Part shown: piece by piece, positions 46,480 to 57,269 of the stretch
How the letters are laid out: each line of letters starts with the position of its first letter
How positions within the stretch are numbered: the stretch's first letter is position 1
Source: Datura wrightii
Taxonomy: Eukaryota > Streptophyta > Magnoliopsida > Solanales > Solanaceae
NCBI GenBank assembly: GCA_035772735.1
Contig: JASDFA010000003.1
Span: 129,225,001 to 129,289,000 of the forward strand
Length of the DNA stretch: 64,000 bases
Reading direction: 5' to 3'
Made by a program: the position numbers and the translations under genes
The notes under the pieces: generated by a model
Told to the model about the DNA's origin: nothing
What the model saw: only the letters and a program-made list of their open reading frames with translations
Databases searched by the model: none

Positions 46480-47751
46480 TCATATTAAAGTCCTTTTAAT
46501 GGTTATCTTTTTATTTTCATAATGTATTATTAGTTGTTTTTCGTCTATATTATAAGGTTTTACTGTTTCCAGCCATTTTATTCCTAAAGTTATATTGTCT
46601 TTTCCTTGATATATTTTAAATTTTATTTTTATTGGTACTCCACCAATAATTAATTCTTGTTCTGTACTTTGTTCCATACTTGTCAATATTCCTGGTAATT
46701 CTGTATTTATACTTTCATTTTTTGTAATTTCTTCTTCTTTTATTAGTTCTCTTGTGACGTAACTTTCATTTTGTCCTGTATCTATTTTTATTAGGTATTT
46801 TCGCTGATTTAATATTCCTGTTATATAGTATTGGTAAGGCTGTATTTCATTTATACTTGGTTCTAATAATCTTGGTTGTATATCATATTCTATTCTTCTT
46901 GAGGTGCTATTTCTAGATGATGATGGTGTATCATAATTTATTCTTTTTGATGTACTTAGTCTTTCTTTTACTATTTCTAAATCTTCCTCTATATCCATAT
47001 CTTTGTAACTATAGTCATTATTATCAATAACATTAACTATTTTGTCAAAAGGATTTTCTATTTTAATTCTTTGAATTTTATTTTTGGCTGTTATCTTATG
47101 TTTTGTAGTTAATACGTATAAGTTTTTACATCTAGCTGTAAATATTTTACTACCTGGTGCCAGTTCTATTCCTGACATTTTCCAGTATAGTACTAGAGAT
47201 TTATCTATATTCTTGTCATCTAATGCTACTGAGTAGTTAGCACTTATGATAAATTTAAATTTTTGGTATATTAAATTTCCTCTAACTGCACTTATTATAC
47301 TTTTTTCTATTGGGTGAATAATTCTGTCATCTGCTAAATACAGTTCAATAGGTGTATCTATTCCTTCTCTAAAACAGGCTTTTATGAGTATCTCTGTTGC
47401 TCCTAGGTGTACGTATTTTATTGGATTTCTAGCTTTTATTTCTTGGATTTCCTTATTTATTATCTTTTTATTTATTATAGGTATTTTAGCTTTTCCTTGG
47501 GTGTATTTGCAGTCTATTATATGTTCTTTTTGGCTTACTACATAGTATTCTTCTTGTCTTATTTTAAAGAAATTTCTTAGTTTAGGTATTTCTAATATTT
47601 TGTCTACGCTTAAATCTAATTCTTTTCCTTTTATTTGTTCGAACATATTGCTGTCAAATATTATTTTTTGTTCTGAGCTTTCTTTATCTTGATATTCTTC
47701 TTTACTTATAATCCTTACATCTGTTTCAGTCATTATCTGTTTCGTATTCAT
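46480..47751 (-). CDS. EPRV2 movement protein with protease-like C-terminus
   Basis: 423 open codons, overlapping the coat frame by 26 bases. Residues ~60-250 are a 30K-type movement protein (VHLGATEILIKACFREG, LYLADDR). After a serine-rich linker, residues ~310-423 hold a second aspartic-protease-like segment, LIKIDTGQNESYVTREL with NITLGIKWLE. This is separate from the protease at the start of the pol ORF. Whether it is active is unknown; the DTG is intact. Confidence 0.78.
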   Translation of the reverse strand: MNTKQIMTETDVRIISKEEYQDKESSEQKIIFDSNMFEQIKGKELDLSVDKILEIPKLRNFFKIRQEEYYVVSQKEHIIDCKYTQGKAKIPIINKKIINKEIQEIKARNPIKYVHLGATEILIKACFREGIDTPIELYLADDRIIHPIEKSIISAVRGNLIYQKFKFIISANYSVALDDKNIDKSLVLYWKMSGIELAPGSKIFTARCKNLYVLTTKHKITAKNKIQRIKIENPFDKIVNVIDNNDYSYKDMDIEEDLEIVKERLSTSKRINYDTPSSSRNSTSRRIEYDIQPRLLEPSINEIQPYQYYITGILNQRKYLIKIDTGQNESYVTRELIKEEEITKNESINTELPGILTSMEQSTEQELIIGGVPIKIKFKIYQGKDNITLGIKWLETVKPYNIDEKQLIIHYENKKITIKRTLI

Positions 47752-49510
47752 TTATCTTATTTTCATTATCTATCTCATTTTCATTATCTGTTTTTTCGTA
47801 TTCTGTTAATTCATATATACTATCTTCATCATTTAGATCATAATCTATATAATCTATTTGTTTATATTCTTCGTCTTCAATTATTATTTCTACTTCTGAA
47901 ATTTGTTTTTTATTTACGTTTTTAGGTACTCTACAGTCTCTAGCTAAATGTCCTAATTTGCCACAGTTGTAGCATTTACATTCTGATATATTTTTCTTAG
48001 GTCTATGAGGCCTTTTTTGTTTATAATTTTTTATATAATACCTTTTTCTTGGTCTTTTATACTTGTATTTTGTCCTAAATGGTCTGTATTTTTTAATTCT
48101 TTTCTTGTATTTGTATTTATTTGTACAACCAAATTGTGGTGCTGTTCTAGTTGTACAACATGCTAAGTTTTTTACTAATATTTTTTCCATTCTCATGTCT
48201 TCTTTATGTTTTTCACATAGTTCTGTAAACCATTTTTGTAGAAATTTTATTCTAGATCCTAGTGTATCTATTAATCCTGATTCTTGCCAGTCTTTAGTTA
48301 TTTTTGAACTAAATGGTTCTGGTAATTTTGTATAATATAATTTCCTTATTTCTCTGCTTTCTTCATTTGTATATAATCCTTTATAATAATATTCTTTAAA
48401 TGCACATGTATATTCATCCATATAACTCATTTTACATATGCTTAATTTATTCATTAGATTTCTGTTTAGTTCTTTATCTTTTTGTCGTTCTTCTATTTCG
48501 GTAGTCATACTACTAAATTCATTCCTTATTGCCATTTCATATTTGGTTAGTATATCTATAGATGTTGTTGCTGGTTCATTATTAATTTTCTTATTATTTC
48601 TTAATGTTTCTAAACTTTCTGGTGATAAATTTTGTATCCATATTTTTGTTGTTCCTATTAATGTTCGTTCTATGTATCCAGGGGCATCTGTTATTAGTAT
48701 TTTGTTATCTATTAACTGTTTTGAAATATATCCTATCCATAGCTGAATTGTTTTATTTGTATCTGCAACACAATCTAAATCTAAGAAATTATATTGTTCT
48801 ATATTTTGTCTAGGTGTCCAGTTTTTATTTAATCTTTTATTCCATAATGTTTTGCTTCTATTTTCCCTTTCGTAAGTATAATAGGTTGGACTAGTATTTG
48901 GTCTTCTTGGACTTCTAGTTCCTGATGTACTAGGTTTTTCGTCTATGTCTTCTACATTAATTTCTATGTTATTTTCCTTTTCTATTAGGTTAGTATAAGT
49001 TTCTGATGTTTCTGAATATTGATCTAGGTTTTCTTCATCATTTTGCTCACTTATGTCGTCTATTCCTATTTTAGGCAGATTTTCAACTGTACCTGATTCT
49101 TCTAGTAATATTTTAAATTTTTCTATTTCTTCTGTAAGTCTTAATTCTTCACGTTATTTTTCTTTTGCTTTTAATTTTTCTTCATATATTTGTTTAAGTT
49201 TTTCTAGTTCTTTTTCTAGCTCTTGAATTCTAGTGTCTTTTTCTTCTTTAATTTGCTGAACTTCTATTTGTGCTTGTTTTTTAATTTTTTCTATTTCCTT
49301 TTTCCTATCTATTTCTTCATTTTCTTTATTAATCCTTACCATAGCTGTTAAGCTATCTTCTAGTTTTGCTGATTCTTTTTCTAACATTAAATATAATTGG
49401 TCTCCTATCTTTTTAAATCTTCTTCCTAAATTTGAGTGTACAATTTTTATTTCTAATCCTTTTTGGCTTATATATTTTTCTTCTTCTATAACATATTCTT
49501 CCTTGTTCAT
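47726..49510 (-). pseudogene. EPRV2 coat protein with N-terminal coiled coil, one stop
   Basis: The frame runs 594 codons from ATG 49510 with one TAA at 49154-49156. Residues 1-118 form a Lys/Glu-rich coiled coil (KEIEKIKKQAQIEVQQIKEE). The coat part follows, with an N-terminal acidic stretch, a middle domain (TIQLWIGYISKQL), a Lys/Arg/Tyr-rich RNA-binding region and the CCHC zinc finger CYNCGKLGHLARDC, then an acidic tail. The part after the stop has its first ATG only at 48535, but the coat sequence is continuous upstream of it. Confidence 0.8.
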
Positions 49511-49782
49511 TGTAAATCGTGTTGTAATTTATATTTTAATAGTTGTAATTGTAATTTTAGATAGGATATTAATTTTTCCTGTGTCTTTATAGGTGTTTGA
49601 CATGCTTTTGTAATTATATAATAGTTTTCTTTTTCTCTTTTAGATTCTATTTCTGCGATTATACAGTAATTTAATCTTTCTTTCCTAAATTTTATTTCAT
49701 TTGTTATTTCTTTTATTTCTTTTAATAATTGTTGTTTGTATTTTTCGTTGTTATTTATGTTAATTTTTTCTTCTTCAGACAT
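49507..49782 (-). CDS. EPRV2 small ORF of 91 codons
   Basis: Overlaps the coat ORF by ATGA and has its own start inside the end of the preceding ORF. Lys/Glu-rich and helical (KQQLLKEIKEITNEIKFRKE). By place and character it could be a virion-associated or aphid-factor-like small protein of caulimovirids; this is a guess. Confidence 0.55.
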   Translation of the reverse strand: MSEEEKININNNEKYKQQLLKEIKEITNEIKFRKERLNYCIIAEIESKREKENYYIITKACQTPIKTQEKLISYLKLQLQLLKYKLQHDLQ

Positions 49783-50174
49783 TTTAAATATTTATATTCT
49801 GTTTCTGAGATTAGATCTATTAGGTGTTCGAGTCTAATATTATTTGTTTTATTTAAGCTTAGCTGTTTATATTCAGGATATAATATTTTTAACTGATTTT
49901 TTAATTTTTTTAGCTTTTTTACGGATATGACCTTTCTTTGATTTATTCTGTGTTTGGTTCATTGGTTAAACATTTTATTATAGTATTCTATTTTTAATGG
50001 TTCTAATCTTTGTAACTCTTCTATACATCCATATGCGTACTCTAAATATTCCAGATTACGTTCTAGATTACTATCTTTCATATATTCCCTTATATTATCT
50101 TGTAATAAAAGCTTTGTTAATCTTATACTTTCCATAGTATCTAACCAGTATTCCATATATTCGTAATTTACCAT
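49755..50174 (-). pseudogene. EPRV2 small ORF of 139 codons with one stop
   Basis: Starts four bases after the preceding ORF. TGA at 49959-49961 interrupts a frame that continues openly to TAA 49755-49757. The first part is acidic-helical (MEYWLDTMESIRLTKLLLQD), the second basic then leucine-rich. Function not recognised. Confidence 0.55.
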
Positions 50175-50177
50175 TTT

Positions 50178-50408
50178 TTATTCTAAATCCTTATCTAATT
50201 TTCTAATTTCTTCTATAGTCATTTCCGTCCAATCTTGGTTAATTAACTTTATAGTTTCTTCTAATTCTATTATCTCTTCTAATATTTTAGACAATAATTT
50301 CATTATACATAAGACAAGTAACTCATATCTATGATTCGTTCCTGATAGGTCTGAATTCATTTTATGAATTTTTCTAAACATAATATTCCTTTTAATCTCC
50401 TTAGGCAT
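50178..50408 (-). CDS. EPRV2 first small ORF, 76 codons
   Basis: First ORF after the leader; helical and charged (LSKILEEIIELEETIKLI). Placed like ORF VII of caulimoviruses; no motif recognised. Confidence 0.5.
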   Translation of the reverse strand: MPKEIKRNIMFRKIHKMNSDLSGTNHRYELLVLCIMKLLSKILEEIIELEETIKLINQDWTEMTIEEIRKLDKDLE

Positions 50409-50811
50409 TATTCGAAATTATCTAATTCTTATATCGTTATTCTGAATTATCCTTTTGGGTCATTACTATGCGTTTTCAGTTATAATCAGTTACCCTAACA
50501 ATGACTTCAACTTCGTGTACTCCCCTAAAACGGCTCTCCTGGCCTAACCGGTTTCCACATTAGGATGTCTTAGTCTGGGCATACTTACTCATAACTTACT
50601 AAACACGTACATAGCAAACTTAATCAGGCATTCATAAAAACGATATAACAAGAAGATATTAACAAATAATACTTAGCAGATTATCAGGAATACAACAGTT
50701 TAGTTATTCATAATTATGAATAAACATACCTCAGTTTGTAGTTTTGCATCACTGCTAGATTTTTCCATAGATGGATATTTTTAAGATAGATTGTTTTTAT
50801 TTTTTGTTTAT
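50409..50811 (-). promoter_or_regulatory. EPRV2 leader
   Basis: About 400 bases of untranslated sequence between the primer site and the first ORF. No gene. Caulimovirid leaders fold into a large hairpin that ribosomes bypass; this was not checked here. Confidence 0.6.
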
Positions 50812-50826
50812 CTAGCTCTGATACCA
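50812..50826 (-). promoter_or_regulatory. EPRV2 tRNA-Met primer-binding site
   Basis: TGGTATCAGAGCTAG on the minus strand. It fixes the start of viral minus-strand DNA and the zero point of the genome map. Confidence 0.88.
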
Positions 50827-50904
50827 ATTTGGGGGTAGGGGTGCGGAAGTAAGAGTTGAGAGAGAATTGAGGAATGCGGATGCCTTTGGCTTCCGACTGA
50901 AGTT

Positions 50905-50916
50905 GTATTTATAAAC
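50905..50916 (-). promoter_or_regulatory. EPRV2 TATA box
   Basis: GTTTATAAATAC on the minus strand, ~80 bases upstream of the primer site; second copy at 43017-43028. Likely core promoter of the full-length RNA. Confidence 0.65.
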
Positions 50917-50928
50917 AAATTTACAATG

Positions 50929-51283
50929 ACCTTTACTATTCATGACCTTTACTATTCATGAATAGTAACCGACCTCTACTATTCACATATATGACTCTTA
51001 CTATTTATGAATAGTGTTTGCCTTTTACTGTTTGCACAATATTCGGCTTTTACTATTTATAAATAGTAACTGACCTTTACTATTTACTACTGTACACTTT
51101 ACGACTTTAATAGCCGTCTTCTATGACTTTTATACAAAAAGAAACTTTACATATCTGTTTTTATATATTTTGGCCGACACTTTTGGTTGTTGGCCGACAC
51201 TCTTTTTCTATTTTCTTTTCAGCTTGTCGTTTTCCTTCTTTATCTGCTTCTTTTCTTGTTGGCCGACATTGTTGGCCGACATC
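50929..51283 (-). repeat. EPRV2 upstream repeats
   Basis: Two repeat types: at least six ACTATT/AATAGT-based near-palindromes (for example TTACTATTCATGAATAGTAA) at 50929-51090, and four TGTCGGCCAA copies at ~51170-51283. Same set at 43041-43395. Possible enhancer elements. Confidence 0.7.
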
Positions 51284-51284
51284 T

Positions 51285-51545
51285 GAATTCTTGCCTAGAC
51301 TTGAGACGCAAGAGAATTGAGAAGAAGAAGAACCCTAATTGCTTGAGAGCCTTAAGAGATTGATCTTCAATCTACGGTGTTTGGGAAAGGAATAAGAGCT
51401 TAGGATTAGTTTAAACCATAAATACCCCTCTTAGGAAACCCAAAATGATCTGATTTAGGAGTTAAAAGTATAGAAAGTTACGATAACACCCTTAGAAACT
51501 CACATTAAAAATCATCCTATTAGTGACCACGACCCAACACATGAC
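51285..51545 (-). repeat. Tekay-like 3' LTR, piece 2 of 3
   Basis: Continues piece 1 beyond EPRV2; reverse complement resembles 8270-8490. Ends in ATGAC (51541-51545), the duplication made by copy C. Confidence 0.75.
51541..51545. repeat. target-site duplication ATGAC, left copy
   Basis: ATGAC before 51546 and again at 61142-61146 after copy C. Confidence 0.92.
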
Positions 51546-52883
51546 TGTTCGGGTGCTTTTGGGTATATAGCTACACGCAAGTGCACGTGGTCGAACAAGT
51601 AGTAAAGTGGCTTAAGTAAGCCAAGTATCGATCCCACAGGGACTGGACTAGAGTAACAATCTACTCAAGTGTCACTATACTTTAACTCTAAAAATGAGAC
51701 AACAGTGTGAAGAAAAAGTTGGTACTTTGGTTTCTAATTTTATGCTAATTATAAAACAATTATATAATTTGAGTCTGAACTATGAATTTGAGCATACTGA
51801 TGTTAAAACGAACATATATAGAAACAAATTAATGATACACTTTGGTTAATCTTTCCTCCGGTTGCTAGTCAAGAATTATTGCCAATGGATTAAAACTCTC
51901 GTATTTAACCCAACTTAAGAATCATGAACCGTCCACCTACATTTCTGTGATAAAACGAAATTCATGTTCTAGCCATACAAAACCGATTCCTTAATTGACT
52001 AATACGACTTTCAGGTATATTTCTATCCTGAAGGTAAATCAATTCTCAATTTTCCCAAACCAAGAAAAGATCATATCCTATTAATTCACAACTTTCCAAT
52101 TTCTTGCTCTCTCGAGTGAAACCGGACTTTTTAGATGTACATTAACGTTGGCCACACATTAATGCAATAAGAACAAGAATCAATAGAACAACCATGGAAG
52201 AAAAGATGAAAACCCAAAGTGATCAGTAATCACATTTCAATACAATTGTTCTGAACCTCAGCAGGAAGAGGATTTAGCCACTTATTTGTGGATTAAACAT
52301 CGTTAAATGAGTGTTAAACATACAAGCAATTGAATTAAAGAAGAAGGAGATAGAGAAAAACCCTGAGATTTTCGTCCCCTCAACTGCCTGTAACCCACAT
52401 TCTTGCTCCACCAAGTCAGAATTATTAAAAATGAAACTAAGTCTTCTATTTATACTGATGGGAATTTTTCCCATAATAACAAGCAACGTGTCACGAAGTG
52501 CATCGCGGAGCACTGCTTCCGTGACACGCCACTGACGCGGACCCTTACTGGAATTTGGTTGTCCAGGTATTAAGTCCCAACATGGCACGGCGTGCAACAC
52601 GGGGCTAGGCCAACGTGCCACGGCTCCATCGCGGAGCCCCTTTAATTTGTGCCTTCAAGTGCTTTTTCCCTTGCTCGCATCCGAGTCCAACCCCGATCTC
52701 TCCCAACACACATTTTAGCTTCCCAAAATTGTATTTCACCTGCAAAACAATGCTAATCATGTTGGTTAGTATAAATTCACATTTTATTATCAATCACATG
52801 AGAATGTATAAACATCAACAGATAAACAAAGCTAAAATGACACATTTGAGTATCACTTGGGCATATAAATTTGCCCAAGATCA
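51546..52883 (-). repeat. 3' LTR of copy C
   Basis: Plus-strand limits TGTTCGGGTG to AAGATCA. TATA box (TATTTATA on plus) near 52449; palindrome cluster 52490-52640. Companion LTR at 59803-61141. Confidence 0.9.
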
Positions 52884-54699
52884 CTTACCCCACACTTAAA
52901 TCCTTGTTCGTCCCCGAACAACAATCTTACACCTCATGTTCTTTACACCCCATCCTGGCTACTTTGGTTCGACAATTCAGGCTACGGTCATACCAATTAT
53001 TTAATACAGCAAATCATCAAGAAAACACGCATGGTCCTATCAATACAATGACCTTCAACACATTAAGACCTCCTAGACTCAAGAATCGACTCTTGATATT
53101 GGCAAACTCATGCAAATCAGCTGATCAAGATATCCGACACGAAATTTAATCTCTCATCAAGCATGTGCCCTCACAACACAAGAGAATTTTCCCCTTTTTG
53201 TAATCACAGGAACCCAAAAGATTACATGCAGGGGCATATAAACACAATTTCACTCTCTCTCCCAAAAGAATTCACATGCATCATGTCATGAACCATAGGC
53301 TTGCCCTTAGTGTATTACTCCACTAATATAAGGAAGCGTAATGTAAGATCACGTAGGACTTAACAGGTTTTAATGTAAGCTACGGAACTAGTAAATATTG
53401 GGCTAGCCAATAATAGCCACTAGCATCCTTAAGCGCTTTTTCAATACATCCCATCAAACTCATGGGCATTGTTTCTCCCTTCATCCTCCCATTCTTGAAG
53501 TCTGTCTTTATTTTGACCCATATCTTTGAGAACACTTGGCTCAATAACAAATATTATGTATACATCTTCATTATATTTAATTTATAATGAGTGCACCTTC
53601 AACCTTTTCTTTCCTTTCATCACTCTGCTTTTCTTTTCTTTTCACCATTCTCACTCTTTGACACTTTGGAAAAAATATTTTCTCTTCTTAAGCGCTTAAG
53701 AGTTTTGGATCAAATTCACGGATAATCAAAAGAAAGGGTTAAGCTCGATTTACACATTTTTGACAAAAGAAAAATAATAGGCTAAAGGCTCAACGGGCTA
53801 ACTAGGGTGTACATTCAAGGGGGTACGATAATGAAAAAGAGAAACTTTCGGTAAAAACAAAGAAATGCCTACATCCTTTCCTACAATACACGTCCTTCAT
53901 TTCGTTTCGTACACACACCAGGCAAGTTCTAGACATTTCACAATAGAATGGAATAAACAAAACCTCACCATACACTTATTGCAAAAGCTCAATTCAAGAC
54001 GTATTCACAGACTCTTCAATCAGCTAATTACAAGAATTCAAACATTAAGCCTCAATCACACTGAATCGACTCTGTGGCCTAGGTATCTCAACATATTTAC
54101 AAAGTTGCATGCTTTCATACGAATCACCTTTGCATTTCACAACTCATGTACAACACGCAATCAGAATTTCCAAACCATAAAGTAACTACAGGTTTTGGGA
54201 TGCAACCCACAAAAAAAGAAAAAAAATTGCAAAGTAAATGAAAAAAATCTACTCCTAACGACTACATTTCCCTTAAGATGGTTGTCATCCATCCATCATT
54301 GGGAACGGTCACTAACTAAGACTTCGGTTCAATGGGACCATTCTCGGTAAAAGAACCGAAAACAAACACTGAGAAAACCCAAAAATTGAAAAATAAAATT
54401 TTAAAAAAAATATCGATCAATTCGATAAAACAAAAATATGTACAAAACCAGCTAGCACATTCAGCAGCACACAACAACTTCACATTAATTACAATACACA
54501 ACATAAACATCATAATCACAGGGTCACAATTTTTCCACAGGCACAACAACAGAACAGAAACATACATAAAAAACAACAGCAACCAACACCTAACTACTCC
54601 CACCCCACACTTAAATCGAACACTATCCCTAGTGTTCACAAAAATTAGCATAACACAAGAGTAGGTGGTGAAACTCCCTGATGAATCAAAATACTCCAC
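52884..54699 (-). other. non-coding 3' region of copy C
   Basis: Homologous to 20624-22521; 1.8 kb AT-rich, no gene. Confidence 0.72.
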
Positions 54700-55905
54700 T
54701 TATTCATCATGTGCTGCTGCCTCGTCTCCCATGTCTGAATCACCCCCATCGTCATCATCGGACTCCACATCGGAGTCCTCACGACATGTCTCCTTATCTG
54801 TGGGTACATCATCATACGTGGGCTCCACAAAAGCTGGCCCCACTCGGCATAGAGCCCTGGCATTTTCGCCAAAAGGGTAATCTAGCTCGAGCTGCCACAG
54901 CTCCTCTTCTGTTGCTGGCCTCCCGCCTATTCGCAGCTCGAGCATCTGCATCCCGTACATGCAATCCATGTACTGATCATCCCGAGCATGTCGCTCGGCT
55001 AGTGTAAGAACTGGCCTGTGGGTGGTGTCGGGTGCCTTAGTTTTGGTGACATCTAAGGCCCGCCGCTCCATCTGCGGGATGTAGTCAAGGGCCTCTTCCT
55101 CAATATCCAGGCCCCTCAGGAATGTGGTGATTAATCCACCAAACCCGTACCTGTGCCCTTGATGCAACCGGGCTCTCTTCATGGCGGAGAAAATCAGCCC
55201 CCCCCCCCACATTGATCTCCAGCACTTTCATTAGGGCGTATACCAAGAATACACGATCCCGGGTTACATCCGTCATATGCACCCCCGGGATTAGGAAGGA
55301 ACACACAATCTTAAGCCATATCCTGGCTTCCCTGTTCATCTGTGAGTAGGGCAAGGTCTGATGGTAGCCCCTCTCCTTATGCTTGCTCCACCGAGCTGTC
55401 GATCGGGTTCCACAAAAAGTGCGTTGATGTCTTCATATGGTGGAGTGATATTCAGCTGTCGAAGCACATGGGCGTCTGTGTCCCACGCCCCTAGGATAGC
55501 ATTAAGGTGGTGGGGCTCAAAAGTGACTATTTGCCCCCTTATTTTGATGGTGTGACTTCTGAGAGTCGGGTTACAGTTGGCGTAGAATTCCCGAATCAAG
55601 TGCAAGTTGCATTCCTTGGGCTCTTCAAAGATGAAATTCAGCCCGGCTGCCTCGATCCTTTGGACAATCCTAGGGAACTCCTGTGCCAATGGTTCCCTTG
55701 CTATGTGTTCCTCGGGGAAGTATTTACTTTCCTTGTGCTTCGCGTACCATTTCTTCCCCTCCTCTATCACCCATCTGGTTCCGTATTGACGGCGTTGGCG
55801 GTGTGAAACCACTGGTGCTGCTGGGACTACTGTGCCCAGTCTAATTCTTTTTCTTCCGGCGCCGGATGTTGATGCGCCTTTTCACTTGTCTTGCCTGCTT
55901 GCCAT
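54700..55905 (-). pseudogene. second ORF of copy C
   Basis: Same protein family as 19403-20623, starting at ATG 55905. It has TGA at codon 8, frame changes near 55340 and 55205 (the latter at a run of C), and TAA at 54700-54702 that trims the last few residues. Conserved parts readable: YAKHKESKYFPEEHIAREPL, FYANCNPTLRSHTIKIRG and the acidic tail. Confidence 0.8.
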
Positions 55906-57266
55906 TGTTCCTGTCAAACCAAACAGACAGTCCCAATGTCATTCCAATTGAAATTAGCTTCGATTAAGGTTGGGTTAAGCTAGGCTACCCCACATTTAGT
56001 CTTTAGCCAAAATCACAACATTACGGCAAGATCGTACTTATTTCCACAAACAAACAACAAAACATAACAAATATGCTTAGTGCATTCAGAGAATTCGACG
56101 GTATATATTCTATGTACTACTCAGACTTCGTACAGCTAACTACAATCATTACCATCGATAACATTTTATCCCATAGCACTTAGCAAGAAGAAACAAAATA
56201 AAAATTTAACTACATGATCCCATACAATTCACCCATTTCTTGAAATTTCCACAATTTCCTTAACCCGAAAATCCGTCGGTCTTTAAGCATATTAAAAGTT
56301 AGCACAACCGACTCATCTCACCCAACATACCCAACCCAGCAAGAATTTCAATAGTTCAACTCAATTTTTCCATTTCAAACTCAAAGTCAAGCCCTAGCTA
56401 TGATTTTATCAAAAATTCGATTAAGCTATGTAATTATCGAGTTCAAGTAATCACAATGATACTCCGAACGTCAATCAACAATAATTCAATTGAATTTAAG
56501 CTTAATTTCTACTTAGGGAAAGTTTTGCTCATATCACATGTTCAACATCACAAAAAATTCGACAAGAATTAAGATAGAGTTGAAGAACATACCTTGAATT
56601 CGATGAAATGACGGAAACTTGATGAAATTATGTGCCTAGGTCCGTGTCACGTTGAGGGGGAAGGGGTTTTTGGGATGTTGGTCACGGGGGATATGAAAAA
56701 TGAGGAAAAATGAGGGGAAATCGGGGTTAAAAAGTGGAAATTTCGCGTGGGTCACCCGGCGACCCGGTGTGACCCGTCGAGCTATACACCTCAACGTGTC
56801 ACAGAGGGTAACGCGGAGCATGCCCTCCGTGACACGGAGCCATCGCGCAGGTGTTCTGGAATTTATAAAAATTCCAGAATTACCTTCAACGAGTCACGGA
56901 GGGTAACACGGAGGCCCTCCTCCGTGACACGGAGGGTAACGTGGAGGCCCTCCTCCGTGACACGGAGCCATCGCCCTGGCTCACTGTTTTTGCCACTTTT
57001 TATTATTTTTCATACCTCAGATTTTCCTTTGCGATCCTTTGCATATTTATCCTCCGTTTAACCTTCAATTCATCTTACTACAAGAAAATGGTTAGAATTA
57101 TATGTTTCACTCAAAATAAAAATAAAAATAAAAACTAAAAATTTTGTTGTTAATAAAAAATATTTTTTTCTTTTTTCTATGAAATCTATTCACATTTAAC
57201 AAAGAAAAATTTCACGGGTGGCCTCCCGTGCAGCGCATGGTTTACCGTCGTGACTCGACGTCATTC
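55906..57266 (-). other. non-coding spacer of copy C with palindrome cluster
   Basis: Counterpart of 18056-19402. The cluster at 56640-56975 has several CTCCGTGACACGGAG units, with a tandem ~50-bp repeat at 56890-56970 (GGAGGCCCTCCTCCGTGACA twice). No gene. Confidence 0.75.
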
Positions 57267-57269
57267 TGC

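Larger units (their letters stand above)
42934..51284 (-). mobile_element. EPRV2: near-complete solendovirus/cavemovirus-like endogenous pararetrovirus
   Basis: One 7888-bp genome unit plus a 463-bp terminal repeat, on the minus strand, inserted into a Tekay-like LTR. The order in the sense direction is: leader with tRNA-Met site, three small ORFs, coat protein, movement protein, protease-RT-RNase H, transactivator. Coat before movement fits solendoviruses and cavemoviruses, not EPRV1's group. Three in-frame stops are visible (49959-49961, 49154-49156, 45015-45017); movement and transactivator frames are open. Confidence 0.87.
50822..51284 (-). repeat. EPRV2 terminal repeat, right copy
   Basis: Duplicate of 42934-43396. 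Contains the viral promoter region and is preceded, in the sense direction, by LTR sequence. Confidence 0.92.

Noticed and set aside
49154..49510. The 118-codon coiled-coil frame as a separate virion-associated protein
   Set aside because: It is in the same frame as the coat protein and separated by one TAA, so it is more simply the N-terminal part of the coat ORF; a separate protein is not excluded.
54332..54664. 110-codon plus-strand frame in copy C
   Set aside because: It lies in the non-coding 3' region; the matching region of copy A has no such protein.
56640..56975. Regular short repeats resembling a CRISPR array
   Set aside because: These are palindromic units without uniform spacers, inside a plant LTR element; no cas-like gene and wrong kind of genome.
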